In this document: positions 7,636-15,840 of the stretch, one piece after another
How positions within the stretch are numbered: the stretch's first letter is position 1
Layout of the letters: every line of letters begins with the position of its first letter
DNA from: Planctomycetales bacterium
Lineage (GTDB): Bacteria > Planctomycetota > SZUA-567
Direction of reading: 5' to 3'
NCBI GenBank assembly: GCA_025997475.1
Contig: BNUQ01000004.1
Coordinates: forward strand, 1 to 64,000
DNA: 64,000 bases
Translations under genes and position numbers: made by a program
The notes under the pieces: model-generated
The model's input: the letters and a program-made list of their open reading frames with translations, nothing else
What the model was told of the DNA's origin: nothing
The model's database searches: none

Positions 7636-9351
7636 CTAATACTGTCGCCGTTGCGCGTAGTCGCCGATGCCGAGCAGTCCGCGGTGTTTGGCGACGGTGC
7701 GGCGTTTGATGCGGATGCCTTCTTGCTCCAACATTTCCTGAATGAGGTTGTCTTTGAGCGGCATACTTTTGTCTTCGCCGTCGATGATGGCTTGAATTCG
7801 TTTGCGGATAAGCATATTCGAGATTTGTTCGCCGCTCGTTCCGCCCGCTTCGGTATTGGCGGACGGCGTGATTTCCGCCACCGCCCGCGCGAAAAATTCG
7901 CGAAGCGGGCGCAGTCCGAGCGGCGTCGCGGCGTATTTATCGCTGGCGGCGCGGCTGACCGTGCCGTTGTCCATATCCAACCGTTCCGCCAAATCCTTCA
8001 TCATCAGCGGCGTCGGCGTCGGCGCCCGTCCGGCGAGATAATCCTTTTGCCGCGCCACGATTTCCCGCGTCAGCCGGTATAAAGTGATTTCCCGCTGGCG
8101 CACGGCGCGCAACAAATTGCCCGCGTTGAAATAATTTTCCCGAAATTTTTTGCGCTGTTCGCCGGTTACTTGTCGGCGTAATTGACTTAGCATCTCGCGC
8201 TTTTCGGGCTGACGCTCCCAATTTTCCCGCAAGGTTTTGCCGCGCGCGGTGTTGTCGAACAGCGCCAAAAACACCGGCGAGATTTCCGGTTGCAAGCCGT
8301 TTGCCAACTTCACTTCCCACTTCATACCGTCGCCGTCGAACAATTGCCCCGTCGTTTGCGCATCGACGGCGGCGGCTTTCGCTTCGCGCGCGTCCCAGTC
8401 GGTGATTTGCCCGCGCTCCGCCGCGGACGCGGCTTGTCGCCACCGCTCGCGCGTCCGCCCGAGCGCCGCCTGCGCTTTTTCATATTCGTCCGGCGCGGCT
8501 TTGACCAAATCAATAAACACCTCCGGCTTCGCCGGCGGCTCGCGGCGGACGAGGAAATTTTGCCCCGGATACGGCGTCAAACCGCGCAAGACCGCGACCG
8601 CGTCTTTAATGTCGTCAATCGAACAAGACAGCGCCGCCGCGATTTTCGGCAAGCGGTTGCCGGCGAGGTCGTCGAGATAGTCGAGGACCATTTTTTCCGC
8701 CAGCGCCGTCGCGGGTTCCTCCGCGTTTAATTGCCGCAACTGCAATAAAAAACATTCGCGCAAATCCGCCGCCGCAATGCCGGTGGGCGCAAGCGATTGC
8801 ACCGTTTGTCGCGCGGCGCGTTGTTCGGCGGGCGTGGGCGGCGGGAGCAAATTTTCGCCGATGGACTCGGCGGCGCGCGTAAAAAAACCGCGCTCGTCGA
8901 GACCGGCAACGACCTCGCGGCAGAGCGACAATTGGCGCGGCGTGAGCGGCAACAAACCGAGTTGGCGGAATAAATGTTCGTCCAACGGCACGGGACGCTC
9001 GGCGATGGCGGTACTCGGGTCAAATTCGTCGTCGTCCTGTCGCGCGGCGGCGTGCGAAGTCGGCAGGTCGTCATAGACGTTCGACCAATCGGCGTCGATT
9101 TCGTCGTCGGCGTCTGTTGCTTCGGCGGTCGCGTCTGCGGACGTTTCCGGCGCGTCGGCGTCTTGCTCGTGGTCGAGAGCGTCTTCGGCTAATTCGAGCG
9201 CGGGATTGACGCTGACTTCGTATTGCAGACGTTGTTCGAGGTCGAGCAACGGCAGTTCCAACAATTCCATCGCCTGAATCAACTGCGGCGTCATCGCCAT
9301 ATTTTGGCGCAGACCGGCGTGCAGAGACAGACCTTGATTAAGCGCGGGCAT
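7636..9351 (-). CDS. rpoN: RNA polymerase sigma-54 factor
   Basis: The alternative sigma factor that recognises -24/-12 promoters and needs AAA+ activators. Region I, rich in Gln and Leu, occupies residues 1-50 (LRQNMAMTPQLIQAMELLEL). An acidic region of about 60 residues follows, then the core-binding region. The helix-turn-helix region has the signature NGTVSRAASDKY, and the RpoN box near residue 550 reads KRRTVAKHRG (consensus ARRTVAKYRE). At 571 residues it is longer than the usual 470-500, the extra length being in the acidic linker and an insertion near residues 290-340. It is divergent from the ECF-like sigma gene, with heptad arrays in the 146-bp gap. No bacterial enhancer-binding protein is encoded in the window. 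Confidence 0.95.
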   Translation of the reverse strand: MPALNQGLSLHAGLRQNMAMTPQLIQAMELLELPLLDLEQRLQYEVSVNPALELAEDALDHEQDADAPETSADATAEATDADDEIDADWSNVYDDLPTSHAAARQDDDEFDPSTAIAERPVPLDEHLFRQLGLLPLTPRQLSLCREVVAGLDERGFFTRAAESIGENLLPPPTPAEQRAARQTVQSLAPTGIAAADLRECFLLQLRQLNAEEPATALAEKMVLDYLDDLAGNRLPKIAAALSCSIDDIKDAVAVLRGLTPYPGQNFLVRREPPAKPEVFIDLVKAAPDEYEKAQAALGRTRERWRQAASAAERGQITDWDAREAKAAAVDAQTTGQLFDGDGMKWEVKLANGLQPEISPVFLALFDNTARGKTLRENWERQPEKREMLSQLRRQVTGEQRKKFRENYFNAGNLLRAVRQREITLYRLTREIVARQKDYLAGRAPTPTPLMMKDLAERLDMDNGTVSRAASDKYAATPLGLRPLREFFARAVAEITPSANTEAGGTSGEQISNMLIRKRIQAIIDGEDKSMPLKDNLIQEMLEQEGIRIKRRTVAKHRGLLGIGDYAQRRQY

Positions 9352-9360
9352 AGAGAGCGG

Positions 9361-9474
9361 AGTTGAGAGTTCGGAGTTCGGAAATTAAAGGCGAGAGTTT
9401 AGAGATTAGCGCTGAAAGTTAAAAGAGCAGAGTTGAAAGTGGTCATCTCAACTCTAAACTCCGAACTTTCAACT
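9361..9474. repeat. Family E-type inverted heptad arrays between rpoN and the sigma gene
   Basis: AGAGTTC/AGAGTTT-type heptads on the left, CTCAACTCTAAACTC-type heptads on the right, facing each other around a non-standard core. They occupy most of the shared upstream region of two divergent genes, so any promoters must lie within or very near them. Confidence 0.6.
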
Positions 9475-9497
9475 GTCCTCCCGCGCCGGTATCGCCT

Positions 9498-10079
9498 ATG
9501 TCTGTTCCCGCCGATGATTTGGATTGCCTCACGCCGGAAGAACTTTTCGCGCGTTACCGTGGCGGCGATGTCGCCGCCGCGCGCGAGTTGACGCGGCAAA
9601 TTCTCCCCGCCCTGTTCGCTTTTTTGACCCATTATCTCGGTGAAATCGACGCCGTCGGGGCGTTGCGCGAGACCTGTCGCCGGCTCGCGCGCGCCGCCGC
9701 CGCTTACGACGCGGAGCGGACGCGCCTGCCGTTTTTACTCTATCGCTTGGCGCGCGAGGCGGCGATTGACGCTTTGGCGGCGTCGCCGGCGAGCGCGGGT
9801 CCGCCGCCGCTGTCCGCCATCCTGCGGGAAAATTTACCGCCGCAACCGAATGTCGAGGATTTGGGCTTGCGCCTGACCCGCGCGGCGAGCGCCTTGCCGT
9901 TGGCGCAAAAAGACGTGTTTTTACTCCGCGAAGACGCGGACTTGAACTTCGCCGAAATCAGCGAAATTCTCGACTGCTCCGTCGAACAAACGCAAAACCA
10001 CCTCCGCGCGGCGTTCGGCAACCTGTCGGCGGCGCTGGCGGAAATTCCGGCGCTGAACGCTTTGCTGAAACACCTCTGA
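9498..10079 (+). CDS. ECF-like RNA polymerase sigma factor
   Basis: A 193-residue protein with the length and layout of an extracytoplasmic-function sigma factor. Residues 10-85 are a helical region 2-like segment (ELFARYRGGDVAAARELTRQI). The final 60 residues contain a region 4 helix-turn-helix (FAEISEILDCSVEQTQNHLR), matching the usual pattern of a sigma region that reads the -35 box. The middle is Ala/Pro-rich. It is followed 146 bp later by a membrane protein whose start resembles anti-sigma factors, so the two probably form a sigma/anti-sigma pair. Region 2 is weakly conserved, so a search is desirable. No clear ribosome site is seen. Confidence 0.72.
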   Translation: MSVPADDLDCLTPEELFARYRGGDVAAARELTRQILPALFAFLTHYLGEIDAVGALRETCRRLARAAAAYDAERTRLPFLLYRLAREAAIDALAASPASAGPPPLSAILRENLPPQPNVEDLGLRLTRAASALPLAQKDVFLLREDADLNFAEISEILDCSVEQTQNHLRAAFGNLSAALAEIPALNALLKHL

Positions 10080-10083
10080 ACCG

Positions 10084-10185
10084 CAATTAACAATTTACAA
10101 TTAACAATTGAAAAATAATTGTCAAAATGGCGCGAAGCGAATTTACCATCAAACTCCACAATTGTTAATTGTAAATTGTTAATTG
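10084..10185. repeat. Family F inverted heptad element
   Basis: CAATTAACAATTTACAATTAAC on the left and CAATTGTTAATTGTAAATTG on the right (heptamer AATTGTT and its complement) surround a core with GCGCGAAGCGAATTT and CATCAAACTCCAC. It starts four bases after the sigma gene stop codon. The same core appears at 16968-17184, 28053-28168 and 32300-32418. Confidence 0.75.
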
Positions 10186-10224
10186 ATACGCCGCCGTCCC
10201 TTATTGTGAAATACGAGTCGCCCT

Positions 10225-11739
10225 ATGACCAACCACTTTAATCGCATCATCGCGCATCTATACGGAGAACTGCCGGCGGAAGAGGAAAACATTCTGCTGA
10301 CCGAGGCGGCGAAACGTTCAAGCGTGCGCCGCCAGATTGCACACTGGCGGCAACTGCTCACCGCCTATCGCCTCGCGCCGCCGTTAATTCCGCCGACCGT
10401 CAGTTTGCCGCCGGTAAAAATCGCCGTGCCCCAAAGCGACGCGACGCCACCGCCAATTAAAACGCCCGCGCCGTTGTCCGCGCCGTCGCCGGCAATCGCC
10501 ACCGCGGACGCCGACGAAATTTCCGCGCCGGAAAATGTGAACGCGGAGCATCGCGACGCGGCCATCGGTTTGCTTGACCGCGCTTCATTGGAAGAACAAA
10601 GTGAAAAGTTGAAAGTTGAAAGCGAAGAGGCATCTCTCAACTCTCAACTCTCAACGCTAAACTCTAATCGTTCGTCCGCCGCCGGCACGTTGGCGCGCGT
10701 CGTCGCGGCGGTCGTTTTAGGCGGCTTGATTTATTGGTCATTGTCCGAACGGACTCAGTCCGAACGAACGCAGTCCGAGCGAACGCCGCCGCGGACGCAG
10801 TCCGAGCGGACGCAGTCCGAAAATACACCCGTTGCCGAAAATGCTATTCCGGCGACGGCGGACGCGACGCTGTCGCTTACGGCGGAAATTATCGCGCCGC
10901 ACGAAAACGTCGGCGCCCTCGCCGAAAATTCCGTTCCGCCGCCAACGGAAATCGCATTGCCGCCGTCCGAAAATATCAATGAAGAAATTCCGCTTATCGA
11001 TTCGACATTGCTCGCCGCGCTCGTCGGCGAACTGCCGCCGCTCGCGTCCGCGCCGCCGCTCGCAGATAACTTCGTCAACGAAGCCGACGAAACGTCAATC
11101 ACCAAAAATGTCGCGGCGGTGCCGCTAAACGAAAATCAATTAGCAATGGCGGAGCCAACGCCGTCGGAATCGGCGCAGTTGGAGCCGACGCCGTCGCAAC
11201 CGGCGCAGTCGGAACCGGCGCAGTCGGAACCGGTGGCGGTTGCGGCAATCGAACCGACGGCGTCGGAGCCAACGCAGTTGGAGCCGACGCCGTCGGAATC
11301 GGCGCCGTCGGAGCCGATGTTACTAATTTCGGCGCGTGAACTTTATCGCGACGGCAAATTGATGACGTTGTTGTTTGAATTGGATGACGCCGCGATTGCC
11401 CAATTACCGGCGGCGGCGCAAGCGGAAGCGTGGGCGCTGAAAGCGCGGGTCGAATTGAAATTGAATCGATTGCAAGATATGAAAAAATCCATCGCGGCGT
11501 TGCGTCCGCTGAATGCGTTGGACGCGCAGGCGTTAAACAAATTGCGCGACTTGGCGTTAGCCCAAGCGAACACGGAGGCGGAAATTTTACCGACGCCGTT
11601 ATCCGCGGCGTCCGCGCCGCGCCGTGTCGCCGTCATAACCGCCCCCCCCTCCCATCCCGCTCCCGTCGCGGAAATCTCCGAAGTTACCCCCCGCGCCGCC
11701 AATCCGCGCTTCTCGACCGACCCGTATGACCGGCGATGA
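10225..11739 (+). CDS. Probable membrane anti-sigma factor with Pro/Ser/Glu repeat domain
   Basis: 504 residues. The first 50 (FNRIIAHLYGELPAEEENIL) resemble the sigma-binding start of anti-sigma factors but lack the zinc-binding His/Cys set. A membrane segment lies at about 154-172. The outside part has two low-complexity repeats: SERTQ units near 174-195, and units of the type EPTPSES/QSEPAQ near 310-375. A helical C-terminal region of about 120 residues, perhaps TPR-like (ARELYRDGKLMTLLFELDD), follows, then a Pro-rich end. The position after an ECF-like sigma supports the call. A heptad array is embedded in frame near residues 127-147. The repeats are likely to vary in number between strains. 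Confidence 0.6.
   Translation: MTNHFNRIIAHLYGELPAEEENILLTEAAKRSSVRRQIAHWRQLLTAYRLAPPLIPPTVSLPPVKIAVPQSDATPPPIKTPAPLSAPSPAIATADADEISAPENVNAEHRDAAIGLLDRASLEEQSEKLKVESEEASLNSQLSTLNSNRSSAAGTLARVVAAVVLGGLIYWSLSERTQSERTQSERTPPRTQSERTQSENTPVAENAIPATADATLSLTAEIIAPHENVGALAENSVPPPTEIALPPSENINEEIPLIDSTLLAALVGELPPLASAPPLADNFVNEADETSITKNVAAVPLNENQLAMAEPTPSESAQLEPTPSQPAQSEPAQSEPVAVAAIEPTASEPTQLEPTPSESAPSEPMLLISARELYRDGKLMTLLFELDDAAIAQLPAAAQAEAWALKARVELKLNRLQDMKKSIAALRPLNALDAQALNKLRDLALAQANTEAEILPTPLSAASAPRRVAVITAPPSHPAPVAEISEVTPRAANPRFSTDPYDRR
10603..10665 (+). repeat. Heptad arrays translated in frame inside the probable anti-sigma gene
   Basis: AAAGTTGAAAGTTGAAAG is followed, 13 bases later, by CTCAACTCTCAACTCTCAAC, the same arrangement as intergenic family E. 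It encodes EKLKVESEEASLNSQLSTLN. The left array stops after two units, just before a TGA would arise, so the frame stays open. Confidence 0.8.
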
Positions 11740-11741
11740 AT

Positions 11742-11830
11742 AGAGTTGAAAGTTAGAAGTTGAAAGTTGAGAAGAAGAGTTAAGAGCGACATTCTTTTCT
11801 CAACTTTTAACTTTCAACTTTCAACTTTTT
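11742..11830. repeat. Family E-type inverted heptad arrays between convergent genes
   Basis: AGAGTTGAAAGTTAGAAGTTG-type units begin two bases after the upstream stop codon; CAACTTTTAACTTTCAACTTT-type units face them and run into the end of the opposite gene. This gap lies between two converging genes, where it would act on ribosomes or polymerase from both sides. Confidence 0.7.
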
Positions 11831-13372
11831 TATCAGCGCGGCGATTTCATTTTTTAATTTTTCGTTTTCTTGCGACAGGGTCGCGTTTGACTTTTCCGCG
11901 TTTTTTTTTTCGGCGGACGCTTGATGATAGGTCCGCTCCAATTTCGTGAACTTATCTTTTAACGCGACGTATTCGGCGGGAGCGGCGGTTTCTTTATTCG
12001 CGACCGGCGCGACGGGCTCGGCGGGCGCGACCGGCGCGGCGGCGAGCGCTTCTTTTTCGGCGATTGCCGCCGCGAGTTGCGTTTCTAACGCGCGATTTTG
12101 TTTCTCGAACAAATCGGCGCGTTGGCGATAGCCGCTCAATTCCTGCTCTTTGGCGCGCGCCGCCGCCAAATCGCGTTGCGCTTGCGCCAACGCCGCCGCC
12201 GCTTGATTTTGCTGTTCGCTCAACGCCGCCAACTGTTTGCGCCCCTCTTTGGCTTGCTCCTCGACTTCGCCTACCCGCCGCCGGTAAATCGCCACCTCTT
12301 TGACTTTTTCCTCGCCGAGCGCGACCGCCCGCTGTTCGGCTTGCTCGCGCGCCGCCCGCTCGCGCTCAATCGCCACGTGTTCGGCTTCAATCAACGCCGC
12401 CTGTCCGGCTTCGAGTTCGCGGCACCGCTCCTCCAACGCTTTGTTGACGCCGACCATCTCCTGCCGCGCCGCGCGATATTGAAAGACCTCTTTCCGCAAA
12501 CGCACGATTTCTTCGCGCCGCGTGGCTTCCTCGACCGTTTCCTCCGCCGTCGCCGCGATTGGCGCCGCCGCCGCAACCGCCGCGACCGGCGCGATTGGCG
12601 CGATTGGCGCGATTGGCGCGACCGCGGGTTCTGCGACGACCGGCGCGACGATTTCTTCAACCGTTTTTTCAACCGTTATTTCTTTTATTGCCGACGCCGA
12701 AGCGACGGTCGCCGCCGTTTCAGCGTCGGACTTTTTGGCGGGGAGCGTCAGCGCCGGAATTTCCACCGTCAGCGCTTCTAACTTGTCCAACGCGATTGTC
12801 GGCGCGGCGGCGGAAATTTTTTCCGGCGGTATGTTCTCTGCGGGAAGATTCTTTTCGGGAAGATTTTCTTCGGGGATTTTTTCTTCGGCGGCGGCGGGCG
12901 CGGCGGCGTCGATTTCCACCGAAACGGCGTCGCCCAAATCTTCAATGGCGACTTCCGAAGCCGGTTCGTTTTCCGGCGCGGCTTCGACTTCAATCAGCGG
13001 GTCGCAAGGATTGCCGCAATGTTTCAGCACTTCGTCGCCGTTGACTTTGCCCGGCGAATAGACGGCGGCGGCGCCGAGCGCGCGAACTTCTTTTTCAAGA
13101 TGCCATTCGTCGTCTTGCAACAGCGCCACGACCGGCACGTTGGCGCCGGTTTTTTGGAAGCGGCGCAACGTCTCGACGCCCTGACAATCCGGCAACCGCA
13201 ACGAGAGCAAGACCAACGAAAAGCCGCCGTTGCGCAAGCGATTCGTCGCGTCGTAAAGGTTCGCCGCGAGGTTCAAACACGCCGGAAACTGGCGGGTGAA
13301 CGCCAATTGCGAGAACGTGGGACTCATTCCGCGCGAACAATCTTCGATGAGGAGGATGCGTGGCTTTTCCAT
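11807..13372 (-). CDS. Pseudo-receiver protein with long coiled coil
   Basis: 521 residues, cytoplasmic. Residues 1-120 have a response-regulator fold: ILLIEDC at the first strand and a third strand reading VLLSLRLPDCQG. The phospho-accepting Asp of the normal LLDLxLPDxxG pattern is Ser here, so the domain should not be phosphorylated in the usual way. A low-complexity Ala/Glu/Pro region (about 130-285) follows, including API AP repeats, then about 210 residues of heptad coiled coil (EEIVRLRKEVFQYRAARQEM to the end). It may serve as a scaffold or localisation protein. The last residues KLKVES and the stop codon come from an intergenic heptad array. The partner is unknown. It converges on the probable anti-sigma gene. 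Confidence 0.75.
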   Translation of the reverse strand: MEKPRILLIEDCSRGMSPTFSQLAFTRQFPACLNLAANLYDATNRLRNGGFSLVLLSLRLPDCQGVETLRRFQKTGANVPVVALLQDDEWHLEKEVRALGAAAVYSPGKVNGDEVLKHCGNPCDPLIEVEAAPENEPASEVAIEDLGDAVSVEIDAAAPAAAEEKIPEENLPEKNLPAENIPPEKISAAAPTIALDKLEALTVEIPALTLPAKKSDAETAATVASASAIKEITVEKTVEEIVAPVVAEPAVAPIAPIAPIAPVAAVAAAAPIAATAEETVEEATRREEIVRLRKEVFQYRAARQEMVGVNKALEERCRELEAGQAALIEAEHVAIERERAAREQAEQRAVALGEEKVKEVAIYRRRVGEVEEQAKEGRKQLAALSEQQNQAAAALAQAQRDLAAARAKEQELSGYRQRADLFEKQNRALETQLAAAIAEKEALAAAPVAPAEPVAPVANKETAAPAEYVALKDKFTKLERTYHQASAEKKNAEKSNATLSQENEKLKNEIAALIKKLKVES

Positions 13373-13559
13373 AAAGTTGAAAGTTAAGAGTTGAAAGTTG
13401 AAATTAGGGATTAGGGGGGCAAGAGATTAGGGAACATATTTTCTTTGGCAAAACTTTTCCCTCTCCCCTTTTCCCTATTACCCAAGCGATTGAATATGTT
13501 GGCGCGGCGGATTAAATCAAGAGTAACGCGGTCGCGCCACCCACAGCCGGAGCAAAATT

Positions 13560-15548
13560 ATGCGGCGATATTTACTGATGTTCATTCTCCTCGCCGGCGA
13601 CGGCATCGCGGCGGATTGTTGCGACGATAACCGCCCGCGCACCCTCCCCGTCGTCATCGCGGCAAACGTTTTCCCGCCGTATATCCTGCCGTTTGCCCTG
13701 CCGGAACACTTAATGCCGGACGCTTCGACCGCCGCCGCCGCCGCGCCGAAGTCCGCAAGCACGCCGGACGTTGCAAGCACGCCGGACGTTGCAAGCACGG
13801 CGGACGTTGCGCCGTCGCCGACCATACAAATTAACGCGGGCGCGACGGAAGCGACGGCAACGGTCGCGGAAGCGACGGCAACGGTGGCGACAACCGAAAC
13901 GGCAAAGATAGAAACAACGGAACAATTACGAACGACGAATGACGAATTACCGGCGACGAGGTCCGTCCCGACGACGAAGGAAAAAGAGCAACCGGAAATT
14001 GTCGCGGCAGTGGAAGACCGGACGACAACGGAAACGCCAAAAATAGAATCGGCGAAAAAACCGGCGGACGCAGAACTATTACGAATGACGAATGACGAAT
14101 TACGGACGTCGTTCGCGGAAAAAACGGCGGCGGCGCGGAATTTTTTCACGGCGGCGCATTATTATTTTGCCGGACAAAAATTTCTAACGGCGGTCGAATT
14201 GCGTTGGCGCAACTTCGCCGCCGCCCCGCCGAATGACGGCGCGAGCGCGAGGGGCGAACCGGAAGTCGGCGCGACGGCGGAAATAAATAGCGAAATCGGC
14301 GCGACCGCAAGCGAGAAGGTCAAGCCGGAAAGCGGCGGCGCGACGGCGAGGGTCGAACCGGAAAGCGGCGTGACGGCGACCGCGAGCCCTCGGCAAACCG
14401 CCGGCGCGCCGTTAGTGCACGAAGCGATAACGATTACGACGCCTAAAATTCACGTCGGCGAAGCGTCCGCCGCCGACCGCGCCGCCGCGCCGCCGAACGA
14501 AAGCGCCGGTGAAAGCGTGGGCGCGAGCGTTAGCGAAAATGCCGAGGCGAGTGCCGCCGCCGCCGCGCTTCCACATAAAGATAACGTCGCGGCAGTCGCG
14601 GGCGAAATAAAGGCGGAAAATTTAACCGAAGATTTAACGGCGGACGCCGCCGCAAACCTTGCCGCCGCCGCCGCGGAAGATTTAACGGCGGACGCCACCG
14701 CGAACCTTGCCGCCGCTTCGCCGAGCGCCTCATCCGGCGAAAAATTATTAACCGGCGACCTCGCGGTCGGACGCGCGGCACCTGCGCGTCCGGCGGACGA
14801 AGGGGCAAACGAGCGCGACCTCGCGGCAATTCAGCGGCGCGGCGTGTTGGTCGTCGGAATGTTGCGCGACAATCCGCCGCCGTTTGCGGACGGTGATGAA
14901 AATGGTTGCGACGCGGACTGGGCGGCGGCGCTGGCGCGGGCGTTGAAAGTGAAACTGCAAATTAACCGCGACTTCGACTCGACCGCGACTTTACTCACGG
15001 CGGTCGCCGACGGCGGCATCGACGCCGCGATTTCGGGCTTGAAAATCGGCTCGCCGACCGCCGCCGGCGTGGAAATCGCGTCGCCGTATCTCGGCAATTG
15101 GACGGTGTTGTTGCTCAATTTTGCCGCGTTGGCAACAATCCCGAACGGCGAATTTTTGACGCCCGAAGCGTTGAACCGCCCCGAAGTGATTGTCGCCGTC
15201 GAAGCCAACTCGCCTTACGAAAAAATCGCGCGAGAACTTTTCCCCCGCGCGACGTTGCGGCGCGAGGTCTATGCGGACGGCGCGTCGCCGTTTTTGTCGG
15301 TCTTCGGCAAAGACGCGCACGTGGCGCTCCGCGACAGTTTTTCGTTGCTCCGCGACCGGCGCGAACATCCGCGACGCTGGGAACAACGCGGCGCGGAAGT
15401 AACGGTGGTCAAGTTGCGCCGCCACCGCGAACTTTACGGCGTGGCGCTGGCAAAAACCGCGCCGCGCCTGCGGGCGTTGCTCGACCGGTTGGACGCCGAA
15501 ATCAACGACCTGCCGTTGCCGTTTCAACAATTAACAATTCACAATTAA
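13560..15548 (+). CDS. Extracellular solute-binding protein, family 3, with a very long low-complexity linker
   Basis: 662 residues. A signal peptide (MRRYLLMFILLAGDGIAA) is followed by about 390 residues of low-complexity Ala/Thr/Glu sequence with short repeats (STPDVA, EATATVA, EDLTADA). The binding domain lies at about 418-655, starting AAIQRRGVLVVGMLRDNPPPF and containing the AISGLKIG segment typical of bacterial amino-acid-type periplasmic binding proteins. No permease or ATPase gene is nearby, so it may be a sensor or a cell-envelope protein instead of a transporter part. GGAG lies seven bases before the ATG. Heptad sequences of the ACGAATT type are translated inside it (residues about 120-130 and 173-184), and its last residues QLTIHN plus stop come from a family F array. 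Confidence 0.75.
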   Translation: MRRYLLMFILLAGDGIAADCCDDNRPRTLPVVIAANVFPPYILPFALPEHLMPDASTAAAAAPKSASTPDVASTPDVASTADVAPSPTIQINAGATEATATVAEATATVATTETAKIETTEQLRTTNDELPATRSVPTTKEKEQPEIVAAVEDRTTTETPKIESAKKPADAELLRMTNDELRTSFAEKTAAARNFFTAAHYYFAGQKFLTAVELRWRNFAAAPPNDGASARGEPEVGATAEINSEIGATASEKVKPESGGATARVEPESGVTATASPRQTAGAPLVHEAITITTPKIHVGEASAADRAAAPPNESAGESVGASVSENAEASAAAAALPHKDNVAAVAGEIKAENLTEDLTADAAANLAAAAAEDLTADATANLAAASPSASSGEKLLTGDLAVGRAAPARPADEGANERDLAAIQRRGVLVVGMLRDNPPPFADGDENGCDADWAAALARALKVKLQINRDFDSTATLLTAVADGGIDAAISGLKIGSPTAAGVEIASPYLGNWTVLLLNFAALATIPNGEFLTPEALNRPEVIVAVEANSPYEKIARELFPRATLRREVYADGASPFLSVFGKDAHVALRDSFSLLRDRREHPRRWEQRGAEVTVVKLRRHRELYGVALAKTAPRLRALLDRLDAEINDLPLPFQQLTIHN

Positions 15549-15612
15549 CAATTCACAATTGCGGATTTTATGAGGTCTAATTTTTAATTGTTAATTATGA
15601 ATTGTTAATTGC
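15528..15612. repeat. Family F inverted heptad element overlapping a stop codon
   Basis: CAATTAACAATTCAC units begin inside the last codons of the upstream gene and supply its stop. TTGTTAATTATGAATTG units face them. The central part lacks the usual GCGAAGCGAATTT core. Confidence 0.6.
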
Positions 15613-15720
15613 GGTGGTGGGCGGTCAAAAAAGAAATGGGCTTTAGCCCAAAGAAACCATTCGGCTAAAGCCGGTGGAATAAGACCGCATTTTTTTATTT
15701 TGGGCTAAAGCCCTTTAATT
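15613..15720. repeat. Family C internal hairpins without terminal repeats (C5)
   Basis: Contains GGGCTTTAGCCC, CGGCTAAAGCCG and GGGCTAAAGCCC, the internal hairpins of family C, plus TGGTGGGCGGTC. It lacks the GCTCTATTCAATTG ends, so it is a truncated or incomplete copy. Confidence 0.6.
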
Positions 15721-15736
15721 CTTTTTCGCCATTTTT

Positions 15737-15834
15737 CCCGCCGTTAAAACGGCGGGCTATTGAATTTTGTGGCGGCTTTGCCGCCTGGCAATCGGCGGCG
15801 ATAAATCACCGCCGAAAACTGCTCACTGTCCACT
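15737..15834 (-). repeat. Family G hairpin module, copy G1
   Basis: Reverse-oriented copy: CCCGCCGTTAAAACGGCGGG, then CTATTGAA, GGCGGCTTTGCCGCC and TCGGCGGCGATAAATCACCGCCGA. It ends seven bases before hemW, so it makes up the leader of that gene. Confidence 0.7.
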
Positions 15835-15840
15835 CGAACA

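Noticed and set aside
10734..11330. Repeats in the probable anti-sigma gene as a frameshifted second gene
   Set aside because: The long frame is continuous, and repeated codons (SER TQ, EPTPSES) explain the low complexity.
13560..15548. Solute-binding gene as a pseudogene because of its odd first half
   Set aside because: Signal peptide, ribosome site and one continuous frame to the binding domain are present.
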